From positions 49,153,139 to 49,217,138 of the forward strand of contig OX377204.1 of the NCBI GenBank assembly GCA_947396885.1: 64,000 bases of DNA, read 5' to 3'. This document shows, in pieces, positions 23,717 to 33,744 of the stretch (positions are counted from its first letter, which is position 1; each line of letters opens with the position of its first letter). The notes below the pieces were generated by a model. The model had not been told where the DNA came from and searched no databases. It saw only the letters and a program-made list of their open reading frames with translations. The position numbers were made by a program, and so were the translations under genes. Source of the DNA: Heligmosomoides polygyrus polygyrus. Its lineage: Eukaryota; Nematoda; Chromadorea; Rhabditida; Heligmosomidae.

Positions 23717-25575
23717 GGTGGCGATGTCCATTACTCCTTGTGGTGCCACTGGAAACTGCTCGCATTGTGAGCTAAGCAGGAAACTCGAATGCAGGCGACA
23801 GGCCCATGTGACAGGCCGGCCTGCGAAGACCCATGTCACATCACATGGTGTATGAAGAGGCATGTTTTCCGAGATTGTGCTACGGCGTCCGCGGGAGCCG
23901 ACGCGCACTCGCAGAGCCCAACGAGTGTGGAAAGTATGCGAGGGTCCCTGTCGCGAGGACGGCATCGGGGGGCAACTGAGTTAGTCCAAAAGTCCCGTAA
24001 CGTAAGCAGGACCCGCGTGGCAACGCTGAATGCGGGGACGATGACGGGCCGCTCGTGCGAGTTGGTTGAAGCACTGGAGCGTAGAAGAGTTGATTTCTGT
24101 GCGGTGCAGGAGAAGAGGTGGTCCTGCCGCAAGTCAAGGGACATAGGACGTGGCTTTAAGGCCGTTCCATGTGGAAGTCCCAGGACCACCAGTAGTGTCG
24201 GAATAATCGTCTCCGAACGATTTCGTGACTCATTGTAAGTGTCGAGCGCTTTAACGATCGGTTGATGAAGATCGTTGTCGCCGCTAAGGAGCGACTCTAC
24301 CTCTTCTTCTCTGCGTATGCACCGCAGACTGGCTGCTCCGATCAAGCCAAGGACGAGTTTTGGAGCCTGCTTGATGAGAAGACAGCAGAGGTACCGCCGA
24401 AAGATGTCATCATAGTCACTGGTGACCTTAATGGGCACGTAGGTGCTACGAAGGACGGGTACAGCTGGTGGTTTTAGATACGTGTCGCGTAACGCCGATG
24501 GTGAGCGTATTCTTGACTACGCGAAATCGCATAATCTCACCATTGTGAACACCGTTTTCCGAACACACGACTCCCACCTCATATCAGTACTATAGTGGGA
24601 GCTCCAAGTCTCACGTCAGATAGATTTTGTCCTTGTGAAGGATCGCGACCGGAGCATTGTCACAGACGCGAAGATCGTGCCGTATGAAGGCTCGTGCACA
24701 GTTCGGCAGCGCAGTGAACCACCCATGTTGTAGCATAGGCGGTTCACTGCGCTGTGCCACAGCGCGGAGCCACCGCGCGGTGAGGGGCCGTGCACACTCA
24801 CCGCGCAGTGGCACCGCGCGGTGTCACTGCGCTGAGGGAATTGGAGCTCCCATTTTCATCGCGCTGTGCCGTGGTGTGGCGTGTGGCTCGCGGGATTGCG
24901 TACCATGCACGCCTCTGCTGGCAACTTTCCAGCTACGCAGCGCTACCGCACCGCGCCGACGTGGGGGATGTGGCAAAAAATGAACCTCTCAGCGCGGTGC
25001 CACAGCGCAGTGAAACTGTGCACGAGCCTTGAGAGGGTCGCTCCACAGTATCGACCGCTGATCTGCATCCTAAAGATCGTCCCTCCGAGGCTGAAGTAGA
25101 TCGAGCGATGCGGTGCTGTAAAAATCAAGTGGTGGCGAATGAAAAAGAATGAAGCAGCTGTGATTTCTAGCGTACGGTTACTGACAGTCACGAATGTCGA
25201 TGAAACTTGGAAGAGAGCAACCGACGCGATACGCCAAGCTGCAAGATTGGAACTCGGCACTACGAAGCCTGGACGACGCAAAGTCGACAAGCAGCCATGG
25301 CTGTGGACGGACGATGTGAAAGCGAAGGTTCGAGAGAAGAACTCGCTGTGTCATGTGTTTCTCGTCGATAAAACAGCCGACAACTATCAGAAGTATCAGA
25401 GGGCGAAGAAAGCTGCAAAGAAAGCCGTGGCCATCTCATTATAATGATGTCAACGAAAAGCCCGCGTCGCGCGATGGTGAGTGGTATTTGTACCGACTTG
25501 CTAAAACCCGCCATCGCTAAACCGAGGATATTGAAAATTTCTTTGGCATCAATGATGAAAGCGGAGGACTGAGCC
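23717..25575 (+). pseudogene. RTE-type retrotransposon, 5' half with endonuclease, interrupted and truncated
   Basis: The start (GGTGGCGATGTCC...) matches the 5' end of the copy at 29.9-32.6 kb. The N-terminal leader (MQATGPCDRPACEDPC, from 23789) is followed by an exonuclease-endonuclease-phosphatase domain: RVATLNAGTMTGR, the QEKRW box, YAPQTGC, VTGDLNGHVG (catalytic GDLN) and RQIDFVLV. Stops and frameshifts occur near 24240 and 24475. After VPYE the frame is interrupted by a 342-bp MITE (24688-25029) and resumes at VAPQYRPL. It continues through the linker (WWRMKKNEAAVIS, RKVDKQPWLWTDDVK) to about 25575, where it ends before any RT motif. This is therefore a 3'-truncated dead copy, unlike the usual 5' truncation of such elements. 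Confidence 0.88.
24688..25029. mobile_element. GC-rich MITE D inserted in the RTE, TSD TGA
   Basis: Terminal repeats AGGCTCGTGCACAGTT at 24688 and the complement ending at 25029 are flanked by TGA (24685-24687 and 25030-25032). Removing the insert restores the expected RTE order VPYE then VAPQ, which proves the boundaries. The interior is rich in GCGCGGTG/CACCGCGC repeats. Its termini resemble those of the two MITEs at 55015-55509. Confidence 0.85.
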
Positions 25576-25947
25576 ACCCTCGGATGGAGATAGGTGAGAG
25601 GTGCTCTCAGCTCATATTAACCTAAGTGAACGTTTAAAACAACCGCCTTAATAGACTTTGATTCTTCAAAAGACGTTGTTAACGTATAACTGGCAAAAGT
25701 AATGGCTATTGTGCATCGGTAGGAACACACCACTTCGGTAATGTGGAATGCACAGTTTTAGTAGATCATATCAGGGTCGAGATTAAGGACCGTATTTTAA
25801 GGTGTACTACATTTGGTGGGGTCACCCAAGGTGAGTGTCATATCCACTGTTGTTTTTACTGCGTGCTAGACATCGGATACGCGCCATGCATTTTCGGATA
25901 TCCGGCCGGAGTTACCCGGTTTTGGATTACCCGAAAGACCAAAATGG

Positions 25948-26085
25948 CGTTATCTGAGTCATCCGAAAATTCGGTCCAACGAAAATTGCCGTCATCTGAA
26001 TCATCCACAAATCCGGTTTGTTCAAGATCTTCCTCATCTGAATCATCCAAAGATACAGGTTTTTCAAAAATACATTGGATAAAAT
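25948..26085. repeat. 42-bp tandem repeat, about three units
   Basis: Units begin with TCATCTGAATCATCC-like sequence (TTATCTGAGTCATCC near 25954, then two units at 42-bp spacing). Because 42 is a multiple of three, the minus strand reads as an acidic repeat (VDDSD, SDDSDN, DDSDEED). It may be part of a lost acidic leader of a transposase, but nothing else of such a protein is visible. Confidence 0.6.
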
Positions 26086-26599
26086 CGGATAAAAGTCGGA
26101 TAAAAGCAGCTTAACTCCCTATGTGGCAATCATGGCGAATATAGAGTTCTGTTTCAATTGCCGTTGCAAATTAAGTCTTCCACCTTTTTTGGACGTATGA
26201 GTTTGTTCCAATCATTTCAGAAATGTTAAGAACCTGCTTTAGCTATTGACCGATGCCTGTGAGTCTTCGTAAAAGTCATGCTAACTCTGTAACCTATCGC
26301 CAGGAGAAGTGATGTCATATGTTTCTCTTAATTTTATCCTGGTCTTTAATGTAGCGCTATCCCTAAACCTTTCTTGACGTGAAGTGTTATCAATACCATC
26401 AGCTTTCCACATAATTTCAAAAATAGCGTTGTACCTAAGAGGCATTTAGAAATGGGGTAAAAGGAAAATTTGCTAGACGTCATGTGCTTCCTCTACTCTG
26501 TCAAAATTGAAATAATTGTGCGATCAATGCGTGAAGGCACCCAAGTTCTTTCATCTCGGATCCTCGGCATTCTCGTAATACTCTCTGTGTATTCTTCCG

Positions 26600-26870
26600 C
26601 CGACGAGGTTTTTAGGTGGAATATTTCTCACTGACCGGACGTTTTCAGAGGCTCAGTGTTCCACGGTTGCTGCGCAGCGCTAGCACCCTTAGTCAGCCGA
26701 TAACCACTCGTTCGATTCGCTACTTACGATTCGCTATTTCGATGCACAGAAAGTATTTTCCAGCATTCCTAACAATAAGGAAACATGGGTCACTTCTTGA
26801 CCAATCACTGCTGTCGGTTGGCATCATTGACGTCCTTTTAGCAGAGGCCTGAAAACGTTCAAACTCCTTT
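26600..26870. repeat. inverted pair of decayed Penelope-type ends
   Basis: GACGTTTTCAGAGGCTC (about 26639) recurs inverted as AGAGGCCTGAAAACGTTC (about 26843). On the minus strand of the left arm CTGAA runs straight into AACGTC, so the stem II segment of the hammerhead-like motif has been deleted. The lead-in GGTTTTTAGGTGGAAT at 26608 matches the copy at 11388. Confidence 0.4.
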
Positions 26871-27254
26871 TGAACTTCTCCAAACTCATGAGCCCTGGAG
26901 TGTAGGTGAGATTATTCACGGTGAGCTTCTGATTCATTGTATAAGGTTTAGCTCCGCTCTGCCATGGAAACATTCCAAGCTTTTGTGATGTGCACTCATT
27001 TTTCAGGCGCGGTAAAAATGTTTGCGGTGCAAGTGCACGGCGAAAAAATCGCTTTCCATAGGCCCTGCTCCTGGAACGCTTGAGACTTTAAGGGGTGATA
27101 ATAGCCTTACTGAACATGACATTTGTGCATTGAAAAGCACACGAAATTTGAACCACCGCCATGTCGAACAGAGAGCAATTTTGCGACGAACTGAAAGGCT
27201 AAAAACAGAAAGTAGAAGTAGCTCTAAAACAGAAGCGGAGGTCTGGGTCTCTCA

Positions 27255-28273
27255 CTAGGGAAGGGTTTCAACCTTCCGTGGAACTTCAAGTTGAGACCAG
27301 GATCACTAGAAAAAGCTCAGAATGCTGATTACGAATGTGTGGGTGTCAAACTTGCAAAATGAAACTCCTGAGCGAGTTATGGCCTGCTGAAATCGGGGGC
27401 CTCACCACAGATTGGCGTTCGTCGGGTGGGACGTCGTTGGTTCGGTCCCCGCTTCTGCAGCTTCTTTTTGCAAATCATAATTTAACTTTGAAACGACCTT
27501 TTGTTCTGAATTATGACACGTGTCTGATTAAATAGCCGGGAAAACTACCATACACGTTTGTAAAAATACTTGAAGGCAAAAAACTGTTATGGTGGCCTTT
27601 TTGTTTACTCTGACACCCCAAATTGAATGGACACCACCTTTGTTTGTGAAAAGGGTGTAATGAGTGAAGAAAAAGCAGTATATCAACGGTATTTTCTTCT
27701 TTCTCATCACACATTCTACTCGCCTTTTTACTTCACACATATTTTTCCTGTGTTCCATGAATGCCAAGGTTGTTAAAAACACCACTAGTTATTCAATATA
27801 TGATTTGGACTCTATTTGTGCAAAATAGTGAATAAAAATGTCACCCACCATAGCAATTTTTTGCCTTAAAGCATTTTTACAAACGTGTATGGTAGTTCTC
27901 CCAGCTATTTAATCAAACACGTGTCCTCACTCAGAACAAGAGATCATTTCGAAGACATATTATGATTTGCAAAGAACGGGCAGCAACGGGAGCCGAACCA
28001 ACGACGTCCCACACGACGAGCGTGAGCACTACCCCTGCACCACCGCCGCAGGTAGCATGCCCTTCTTACGGAGCCCCGATGACTCACCACTCTCGCGCCC
28101 GGTGCGTCGCACAGCCAGCCTGTGGTGAGGCCCTCGATCTCGGCAGGCCATAACTGCCTCAGGAGTTTCATTTTGCAATTTTGACGCGTATATTCGTAGA
28201 CAGCATTCCGAGCTCTCTCTAATGATCCAGGTGTCAACTTGAAGTTCCATCGGATGTCGGAACCCTTCCCTAG
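27255..28273. mobile_element. Tc4/Tc5-like foldback element C, TSD TCA
   Basis: Terminal repeats start CTAGGGAAGGGTT at 27255 and end with the complement at 28273. They are flanked by TCA at 27252-27254 and 28274-28276. Arms of roughly 330 bp match, but the left arm lacks about 110 bp (just after CTCACCACAGATTGGC) that the right arm keeps. The right arm carries inward-facing tRNA-like boxes on the minus strand: B box GGTTCGGCTCCCG at 27999-27987 and A box GGTGGTGCAGGGGTAGTG within 28047-28027. The left arm keeps only the B box, GGTTCGGTCCCC, near 27450. The CTAGGGA terminus and TNA duplication are those of Tc4-type elements. No transposase is present. Confidence 0.85.
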
Positions 28274-28759
28274 TCAGTATGCTCTTTTCTACTTCAGTTT
28301 TATTCTACATTGTGTGAGAAACCGTTCAGAAACCAGTAGCCGCATTCATTGAACGGCGGGAGCGTGAGGATAAGCGAAGCGCCAGAAACACAAATCAGGA
28401 AACAGAAATTTTTCGAAATTATCATACGAGCTAATTGTTCTGTCTATAGATCCATTGTTCCAGTAGCAAATGCTTTTGAATGACCAGGAACTGTGTTTAC
28501 ATAAAAATTTTAAATGTCTGCTGTACTCTAAATTCAATACAATCGGTTATTTGTAATTCTTGACTCACAGGTCCTAGGAGTCTCGACATTTGAAGGTTGG
28601 AACATTGCTCACCAGCTCCCTTTCACGGCTAACGCTCTAGCGATTACATCACTAATCGCAATCCTGGGAGCGTTTCTGTGAAAGCGAACTAAATGCTTTG
28701 TTACTTCGAAGGTTGGGCTAAAGAGGAGAGGCACAAAAAAGAACGACTTACATATGATG

Positions 28760-28813
28760 AGCTTTCGGCTGTGCGGAAAATAGGGTGGCCTAGTTTCCGC
28801 ATAGCCGAAAGCT
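28760..28813. repeat. hairpin, 20-bp stem with one mismatch
   Basis: AGCTTTCGGCTGTGCGGAAA (28760-28779) faces TTTCCGCATAGCCGAAAGCT (28794-28813) across 14 nt. The surrounding 28,280-29,300 holds no recognised gene. Confidence 0.7.
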
Positions 28814-30309
28814 TACATGTCAAGTCACCAATGCCCCCTACAACACACATATACTAACAGATCACTGGCATACTAAAGATGTTGACTACTGTCTTGATAT
28901 TCACAGAACAGAAGCTATATTTTCTCTTTACTGACCAATTTTTGACCATTTTTCCAGAAAATAGGGAACAGAAAAAATACCCAAAATGGTGAGAAAAAAT
29001 GACCTGCAGATTACATATTTTAGTTGGCAAATGGAATTGCTCGACCCTATTTAATAAGTGAGGAAGCGTGTGGGCATGTAGGTCGTCACATGGAAATTGG
29101 AATAGGCTTTGTAGGTTTTGGAGTATAAATCTCATATTATATTCCAGGCCAGGTTTTAACTGTAATACAGGTAAGAAGGAAAAAGAATAGAAGAAAACCC
29201 CGCGCCCAAGATATTGTAGTAGGCTGGAGGAAAAGTGTTCCTCCACTTTTACAATTTTTCAATGTATTCATCCTCTCCAGTGTAACCAACAATGAACAAA
29301 TATTAGGTCGTTGCATATGAAATGGACGATTTTGACTAAACACTTTGGCAGATCATAACTTTGCTTGAAGCAATTTTGTTAATCGAAATAAGCACCATTA
29401 CAAATAATAAATACACTCTTCCCAACAGGGCAATAGCTTAGACATTCCACATTTGTAAAACTCAGAACTATGAGAATTAACAAGGTAGGGGACAGATTTG
29501 ATGAATATACTGAATGTGGCCGAGTTATTTGTCCCGTATTCATCCGTTTCAGGACAAAAACTGTTGAAACGTGCAGACGCACGCTGTCGTGCACCGGGAT
29601 TGGGTCTCTTCGACTGACTGAAGTGGTTGTTTTTCAAGCAACCTCTGGTGCACAACTTCAGTTTCGGCACAGCACTTCTCCGCTGTAGTAGCCTCTCCAG
29701 TCTTCAAGAACTTGTAATACCCTGTACCAGCCACTGTCCACCATATGGTCACTGTGGTCTTCTTTGGATGGAGACCTGTTTCGACATCTCCTTGGGACTC
29801 TCATCCTGGTCTAGCCACTGTGCAGAGCGACGACGCCACAATAGATCCATTTTTCGTCGCATGCCACGATCCTGTCCAAAAAACGCTCCCTTAGATTCTT
29901 CTTCTTCTTCTTCTTCAGCGTAGATCCCGGTTTGTAGCGGGGTCCGCTATTGTCATGACGCCACCTCTCCCGATCCAGCGCTAGATCAGGGTGGACACCA
30001 GCAAACGTCAAGTCCATATGTAACGTGTCAGACCAGCGCTGCTTCGGACGCCCTCTAGGCCGCTTTCCTACCACCTCGAACTTAAGGCCTATCTTGCGGA
30101 CGCTGTCTTCCTTTCCACGCAGAACGTGGCCGTACCACCGTAAGCGAGCTTCGCGCATCTTGTCTGCTATCGGCGCGACACCAAACTTCAGCCGAATAGC
30201 TTCGTTTCGGATGCGATCCATGCTCGCGACTCCAGCCGTCCAGCGCAGTATCTTCGTCTCCATGACGCTGAGACGCGTTTCAACCTCCTTGGTCGCAGGC
30301 TAACACTCA

Positions 30310-31241
30310 CAAGGGAGGGGTCTGAAGCGTATGTCTGAACGGGGGGGGGGGGGGGAGCGAGTCATATAGGGAGAATCCTCACCCCTCAATTGGTTTGAAA
30401 ATGTGTTTATTTTTGGCCAAGTCGCTAAACCCAAGGAGTAAGGGGTCACAATGGGATACGTGCAGCACGCGTTTGGGGGTCTTGTACGCCCGCGATGCGT
30501 CTGCAGCCAGTGGCTCGGAGCGCAAGTGGGTAGAGGGTTGACTAATGCTAGGGAGGGCAGGGCTTTGGTTCCTCTGCACTGCTACATTTTTGCATTTCAG
30601 CTGATTGGTTGAGATTTGGGGGATTCTGACGGATTCTGTCTCCGGAGTCTGGCCCACCTTTAGACAAGGAATCTTCGAATAAGAAATCAAGCTGGCAGAA
30701 CGGATGGTCAGCATTGTCAAGGACTTCGAAGCACGTCAACTTGAAGTTGACGAACACGAAGAACTGGAAGTGGTGGAAGAAAAAGAGGAAGATTGGGATC
30801 CGGGAGACACCGCGATTCACTACACAGGCAATTTGTACCTGTGTATCACTGGTGCTGAACATTTATCACCATGTTGAATATCATAGCGTACAGCTGGGCA
30901 AATACGCAGAAAACGTCTGAAAATGATATAGACGTCAGAATCCCCCAAATCTCAACCAATCAGTTGAAATGTAAAAACCCTGCAGCGCAGAGGAACCAAA
31001 CCCCTGACCTCCCGCGCACGAGCCAACCCTGTACCCACCTGCGTTCTGACTGACTGCAGACGCATCGCGGGCGTACAAGACCCCCGAACGCGTGCTGCAC
31101 GTATCCCATTGTGACCCCTTACTCCTTGGGTTTAGCGACTTGGCAAAAAACAAACCCATTTTCAAACCAATTGAGGGGTGAGGATTCTCCCTATATGACT
31201 CGCTCTCCCCGTTCAGACATACGCTTCAGACCTTTCTTTTG
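30310..31241. mobile_element. Tc4/Tc5-like foldback element A, inside the RTE, TSD TCA
   Basis: Termini CAAGGGAGGGGTCTGAAGCG (30310) and complement (ending 31241) are flanked by TCA at 30307-30309 and 31242-31244. The insertion point is confirmed because the RTE sequence resumes across it (GCTAACACTCA then GCATCGTACATCG). The arms are about 300 bp and match closely. Each contains a degenerate tRNA-like segment facing inward (left about 30511-30582; the right shows GAACGCAGGTGGGTACAGGG and a GGTTTGGTTCCTC B-box remnant on the minus strand). The centre codes for an acidic peptide (30683-30877). As the innermost of three nested insertions it is the youngest of them. Confidence 0.88.
30683..30877 (+). 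pseudogene. acidic ORF remnant inside element A
   Basis: A 64-codon open segment with no start of its own (a stop lies just upstream) begins EIKLAERMVSIVKDFEARQL, continues DEHEELEVVEEKEEDWDPGD and ends GAEHLSPC. It matches the minus-strand remnant in element B over the KLAER and FE-x-RQ-x-E-x-DE blocks. I do not recognise the family. Strong acidity and lack of a catalytic signature suggest an N-terminal region rather than a catalytic domain. Confidence 0.5.
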
Positions 31242-33599
31242 TCAGCATCGTACATCGCTACCGGCCGACGACGGTTCTATATATTTTTGACTTCAAGCGC
31301 TCTGGTATCTTCCTATCGCAGAGCACGCCAGTCAACGAGCGCCACTTGGACCAGGCTGCATTCACGCGTGAGTTCACTTCAATTTACAGATTGCCATCAT
31401 ATGCTACTGCTGATCCCAAGTACTTAAAAACCGAAGTACGTAGGAGCTCGATGCCGTTAACCTTGATGGAGCTGGACTCATTAACGTCCGTCGTTAGATA
31501 CTCGGTCTTCTTCACGTTCAATCTGAGTCCAAACCGCTCCAAGCGATCACACCAAGCTTGCACCTCTCGCTCGAGTTCACCTTTATGTTCGCAAGCGAGC
31601 ATTACGTCGTCAGCATAAAGCAGTGTCCAGGGGACTGGTTTCTGAAAATCTCGACTAATGGCGTCCATCGCGCAGCAAAAAGGAGTGGGGAAAGCGCAGA
31701 ATCCTGGTGTACCCCGATAGAGTCGGGGGACTCCATCGAGGTTCCGGCTGCAGCTTGAACTCTACTCTGTGGGCAAGAGTAGAGGATTCGCACCCACACT
31801 ATGAGCTCTTCAGGAACTCCGTGTCGTCGAAGGGCGTACCATATCACTTCCGCGGTACGCGGTCGAAGGCTTTCTGCAAGTCGAGGAAGGCGATATGCAC
31901 TGGCTTCTGTTTCTCGCGATGCTTCTCTATCGGGAGGCGGGCAGCGTGAATGGCATCAACAGTTCCACAGCCAGCCACGAAGCCGCACTGATTGCTGGAA
32001 GGCTGGACGATGTCGCGAATTCGTCCGTTGACAATTCGCTCAAAGATCTTCATGCTATGCGAAAGCAAACGAATTGGACGGTAGCTTGTGCAGTCTGCTG
32101 GACTGCCCTTCATCTTCCGAATCGGAATCGTACTTTGGCTCCAACAGTGAGGCACTTTCTTCTCTGCTACAACCTGATTAAAGAACTTCGCCAACCACTC
32201 ACCCGGGTACCAAAACTTTGACTTCCACAGGTCAGCCGCCACGTCGTCGGGCCCAGTCGCTTTGCCTGGCCTCGTCTTCTTCAGAGCCGCTTCTGTCTCA
32301 ACCACGGTGATCTGGACGCGAGTCCTGCTTACGTTACGGGACTTTTGGACTAGCTCAGTTGCCCCCCCCCCCCCCCCGATGTCGTACTCGCATCAGGGAT
32401 CCTCGCATACTTCTCACACTCGCCGGGCTCTGCGAGTGCGCGTCGGCTCTCGTCGACGTCGTAGCACTATCTCGAAAAACTTGAACTGTCATACACCATG
32501 AGATCTGACATGGGTCTTCGTAGGCCGTCCTGTCACAAGGGCCTGTCGCCTGCAATCGAGTGTCCGTGTTCGGCTCGGCTCACCAAAGCGAGCAGTTCCC
32601 AGTGGCACCACGTGGAGGAACGGACATCGCCTCCAAAAAAGGCTCCATTAGATTGCGCAGCCTTAATGAAACACGGGTGTAGTGGCGCTTCAGCATCTGC
32701 CCGGCGGTCAGTTCGTGCGGAAACCATTTATCCAATTTCTTTATATTTGATAGTGCTGCCGTCAACGCCGAAAGGCTGTGCTAGCTCTCTCACAGTTTGA
32801 TGAACCAGTGGCGAACTGTACGTTCCTTAGCGAAATTCTCTCCAAATGAAGCGTTGATGTTACGAGCTGCGGCAGCAGCGCTGTGTCCACTCTCCCATTC
32901 ATATAAATAGATCACCCGAATATCACGTTGATTCATACTGTAGAAACGACGTCAATCACTCGGCAAGGGGCAATTATGTCACAAAAGCTATAAATGGTAA
33001 GAAAGCGAAGATTCTGCGCTTTCAGAAACTATATACAATGCCTGGAACTGGAACATTCGTGGCCACGAAAAAAGCGGCCAGAAATTGAGGTAGCAAAATC
33101 GGCCATTACACATGCGACGACCCAATATATGAACCCTCATTGTCGACAACATATTGATATTTATCAGGTAATTTTTGTTTGCCGCTTCTACAGAAATCCT
33201 GGAGTCTTGAAGAGAAGAGGTCTGCGATGCACTTGTCGGGTCTTTCCACATCATCAAACTTCCTGTCTTGTTTTTCTATAATTCCTTTCATCCCATGACT
33301 TAATTCTGCGGACTTGAAACCGCTGTTCCGTTCTTGATGATGAAGTACCTTGTCTGGCTGGGCTTCGCCTGACTCTCTATGATGTATCACCTTCTACGGA
33401 TATTCTCATATCCATTGGAAGTCAAGAGGGAGCTTGCCCTGTACTGGTTTCGACGGATAGTCCGGCAGTTTATGCTAGTGCTCATGCCATAGGCTCAGAC
33501 TCAGACGTCCATCTCAATGGGGCTTCCTACAAGTGCGTCCACCTGCGCATTTCGAGGACCGAAACGCTAAGAGAACTGCAACTGTGTTAGTTTCTAGTG

Positions 33600-33740
33600 T
33601 GCCTATCGAGGTTTTTTTAGGTTCCCCCTACGGTGTCAGAACCGCTGGAGTCGGTGGGGCGCTTGGAGGGGTAGAGTGCATTCCATTATCTTGCACCACT
33701 TTCACGCATCTGAAGACGACGATCGCGTCGAAACGTCACG
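33600..33740 (+). ncRNA. Penelope-type end with hammerhead-like motif
   Basis: At 33710-33737 the order is CTGAAGA, an extra C, stem GACG/CGTC, then GAAACGTC. A lead-in GTTTTTTTAGGTTCC at 33611 parallels the GTTTTTAGGTGGAAT seen at 11388 and 26608. The motif is followed by ACGCCG, as AGCCG follows the 387-414 copy. Confidence 0.4.
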
Positions 33741-33744
33741 CCGC

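Larger units (their letters stand above)
25600..27250. other. no recognisable gene; contains two repeats annotated separately
   Basis: The 42-bp tandem repeat (25948-26085) and a decayed Penelope-type inverted pair (26600-26870) lie here. The rest shows no domain motif. The plus-strand frame 25743-26114 is open because of the tandem repeat. Confidence 0.4.
29898..32631 (-). pseudogene. RTE retrotransposon inserted in mariner, internally deleted and itself interrupted
   Basis: On the minus strand the 5' end (GGCGATGTCC) is at about 32626 and the leader MQATGPCDRTAYEDPC starts at 32555. It runs to NVSRTRVQ and is fused directly to the RT N-terminus at ITVVETEAALKK (near 32313), so nearly all of the endonuclease is missing. 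RT blocks follow: SYRPIRLLSHSMKIFERIV, NQCGFVAG, AFLDLQKAFDRVP, a damaged palm, the intact box TLLYADDVMLA (about 31630-31600) and VFKYLGSAVAYDG. After element A (30310-31241) the tail resumes with LRWTAGV, ARLRWYGHVLR and GKRPRGRPKQRW. It ends in (GAA)n on the minus strand at 29898. A 23-bp target duplication (29875-29897 and 32632-32654, three mismatches) flanks it. Confidence 0.9.
29303..33125 (-). mobile_element. mariner transposon, split by nested insertions
   Basis: Terminal repeats TTAGGTCGTTGCATATGAAA (29303) and the near-complement ending CATGCGACGACCCAA (33125) are flanked by TA at 29301-29302 and 33126-33127, the Tc1/mariner hallmark. The minus strand codes for transposase. The N-terminal HTH starts at an ATG at 32936 (MNQRDIRVIYLYEWESGHSA, ERTVRHWF, then KWFPHELT). 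After an RTE insertion it resumes at 29874 with ERFLDRIVACDEKWI, which contains the first catalytic Asp. The second catalytic region is degraded (HDSVRLHVS where HDNARPH is usual), ending YSSNLSPT. Stops and frameshifts make it dead. Without inserts the element would be about 1.07 kb, shorter than the usual ~1.3 kb, so internal deletion is likely. Confidence 0.9.
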
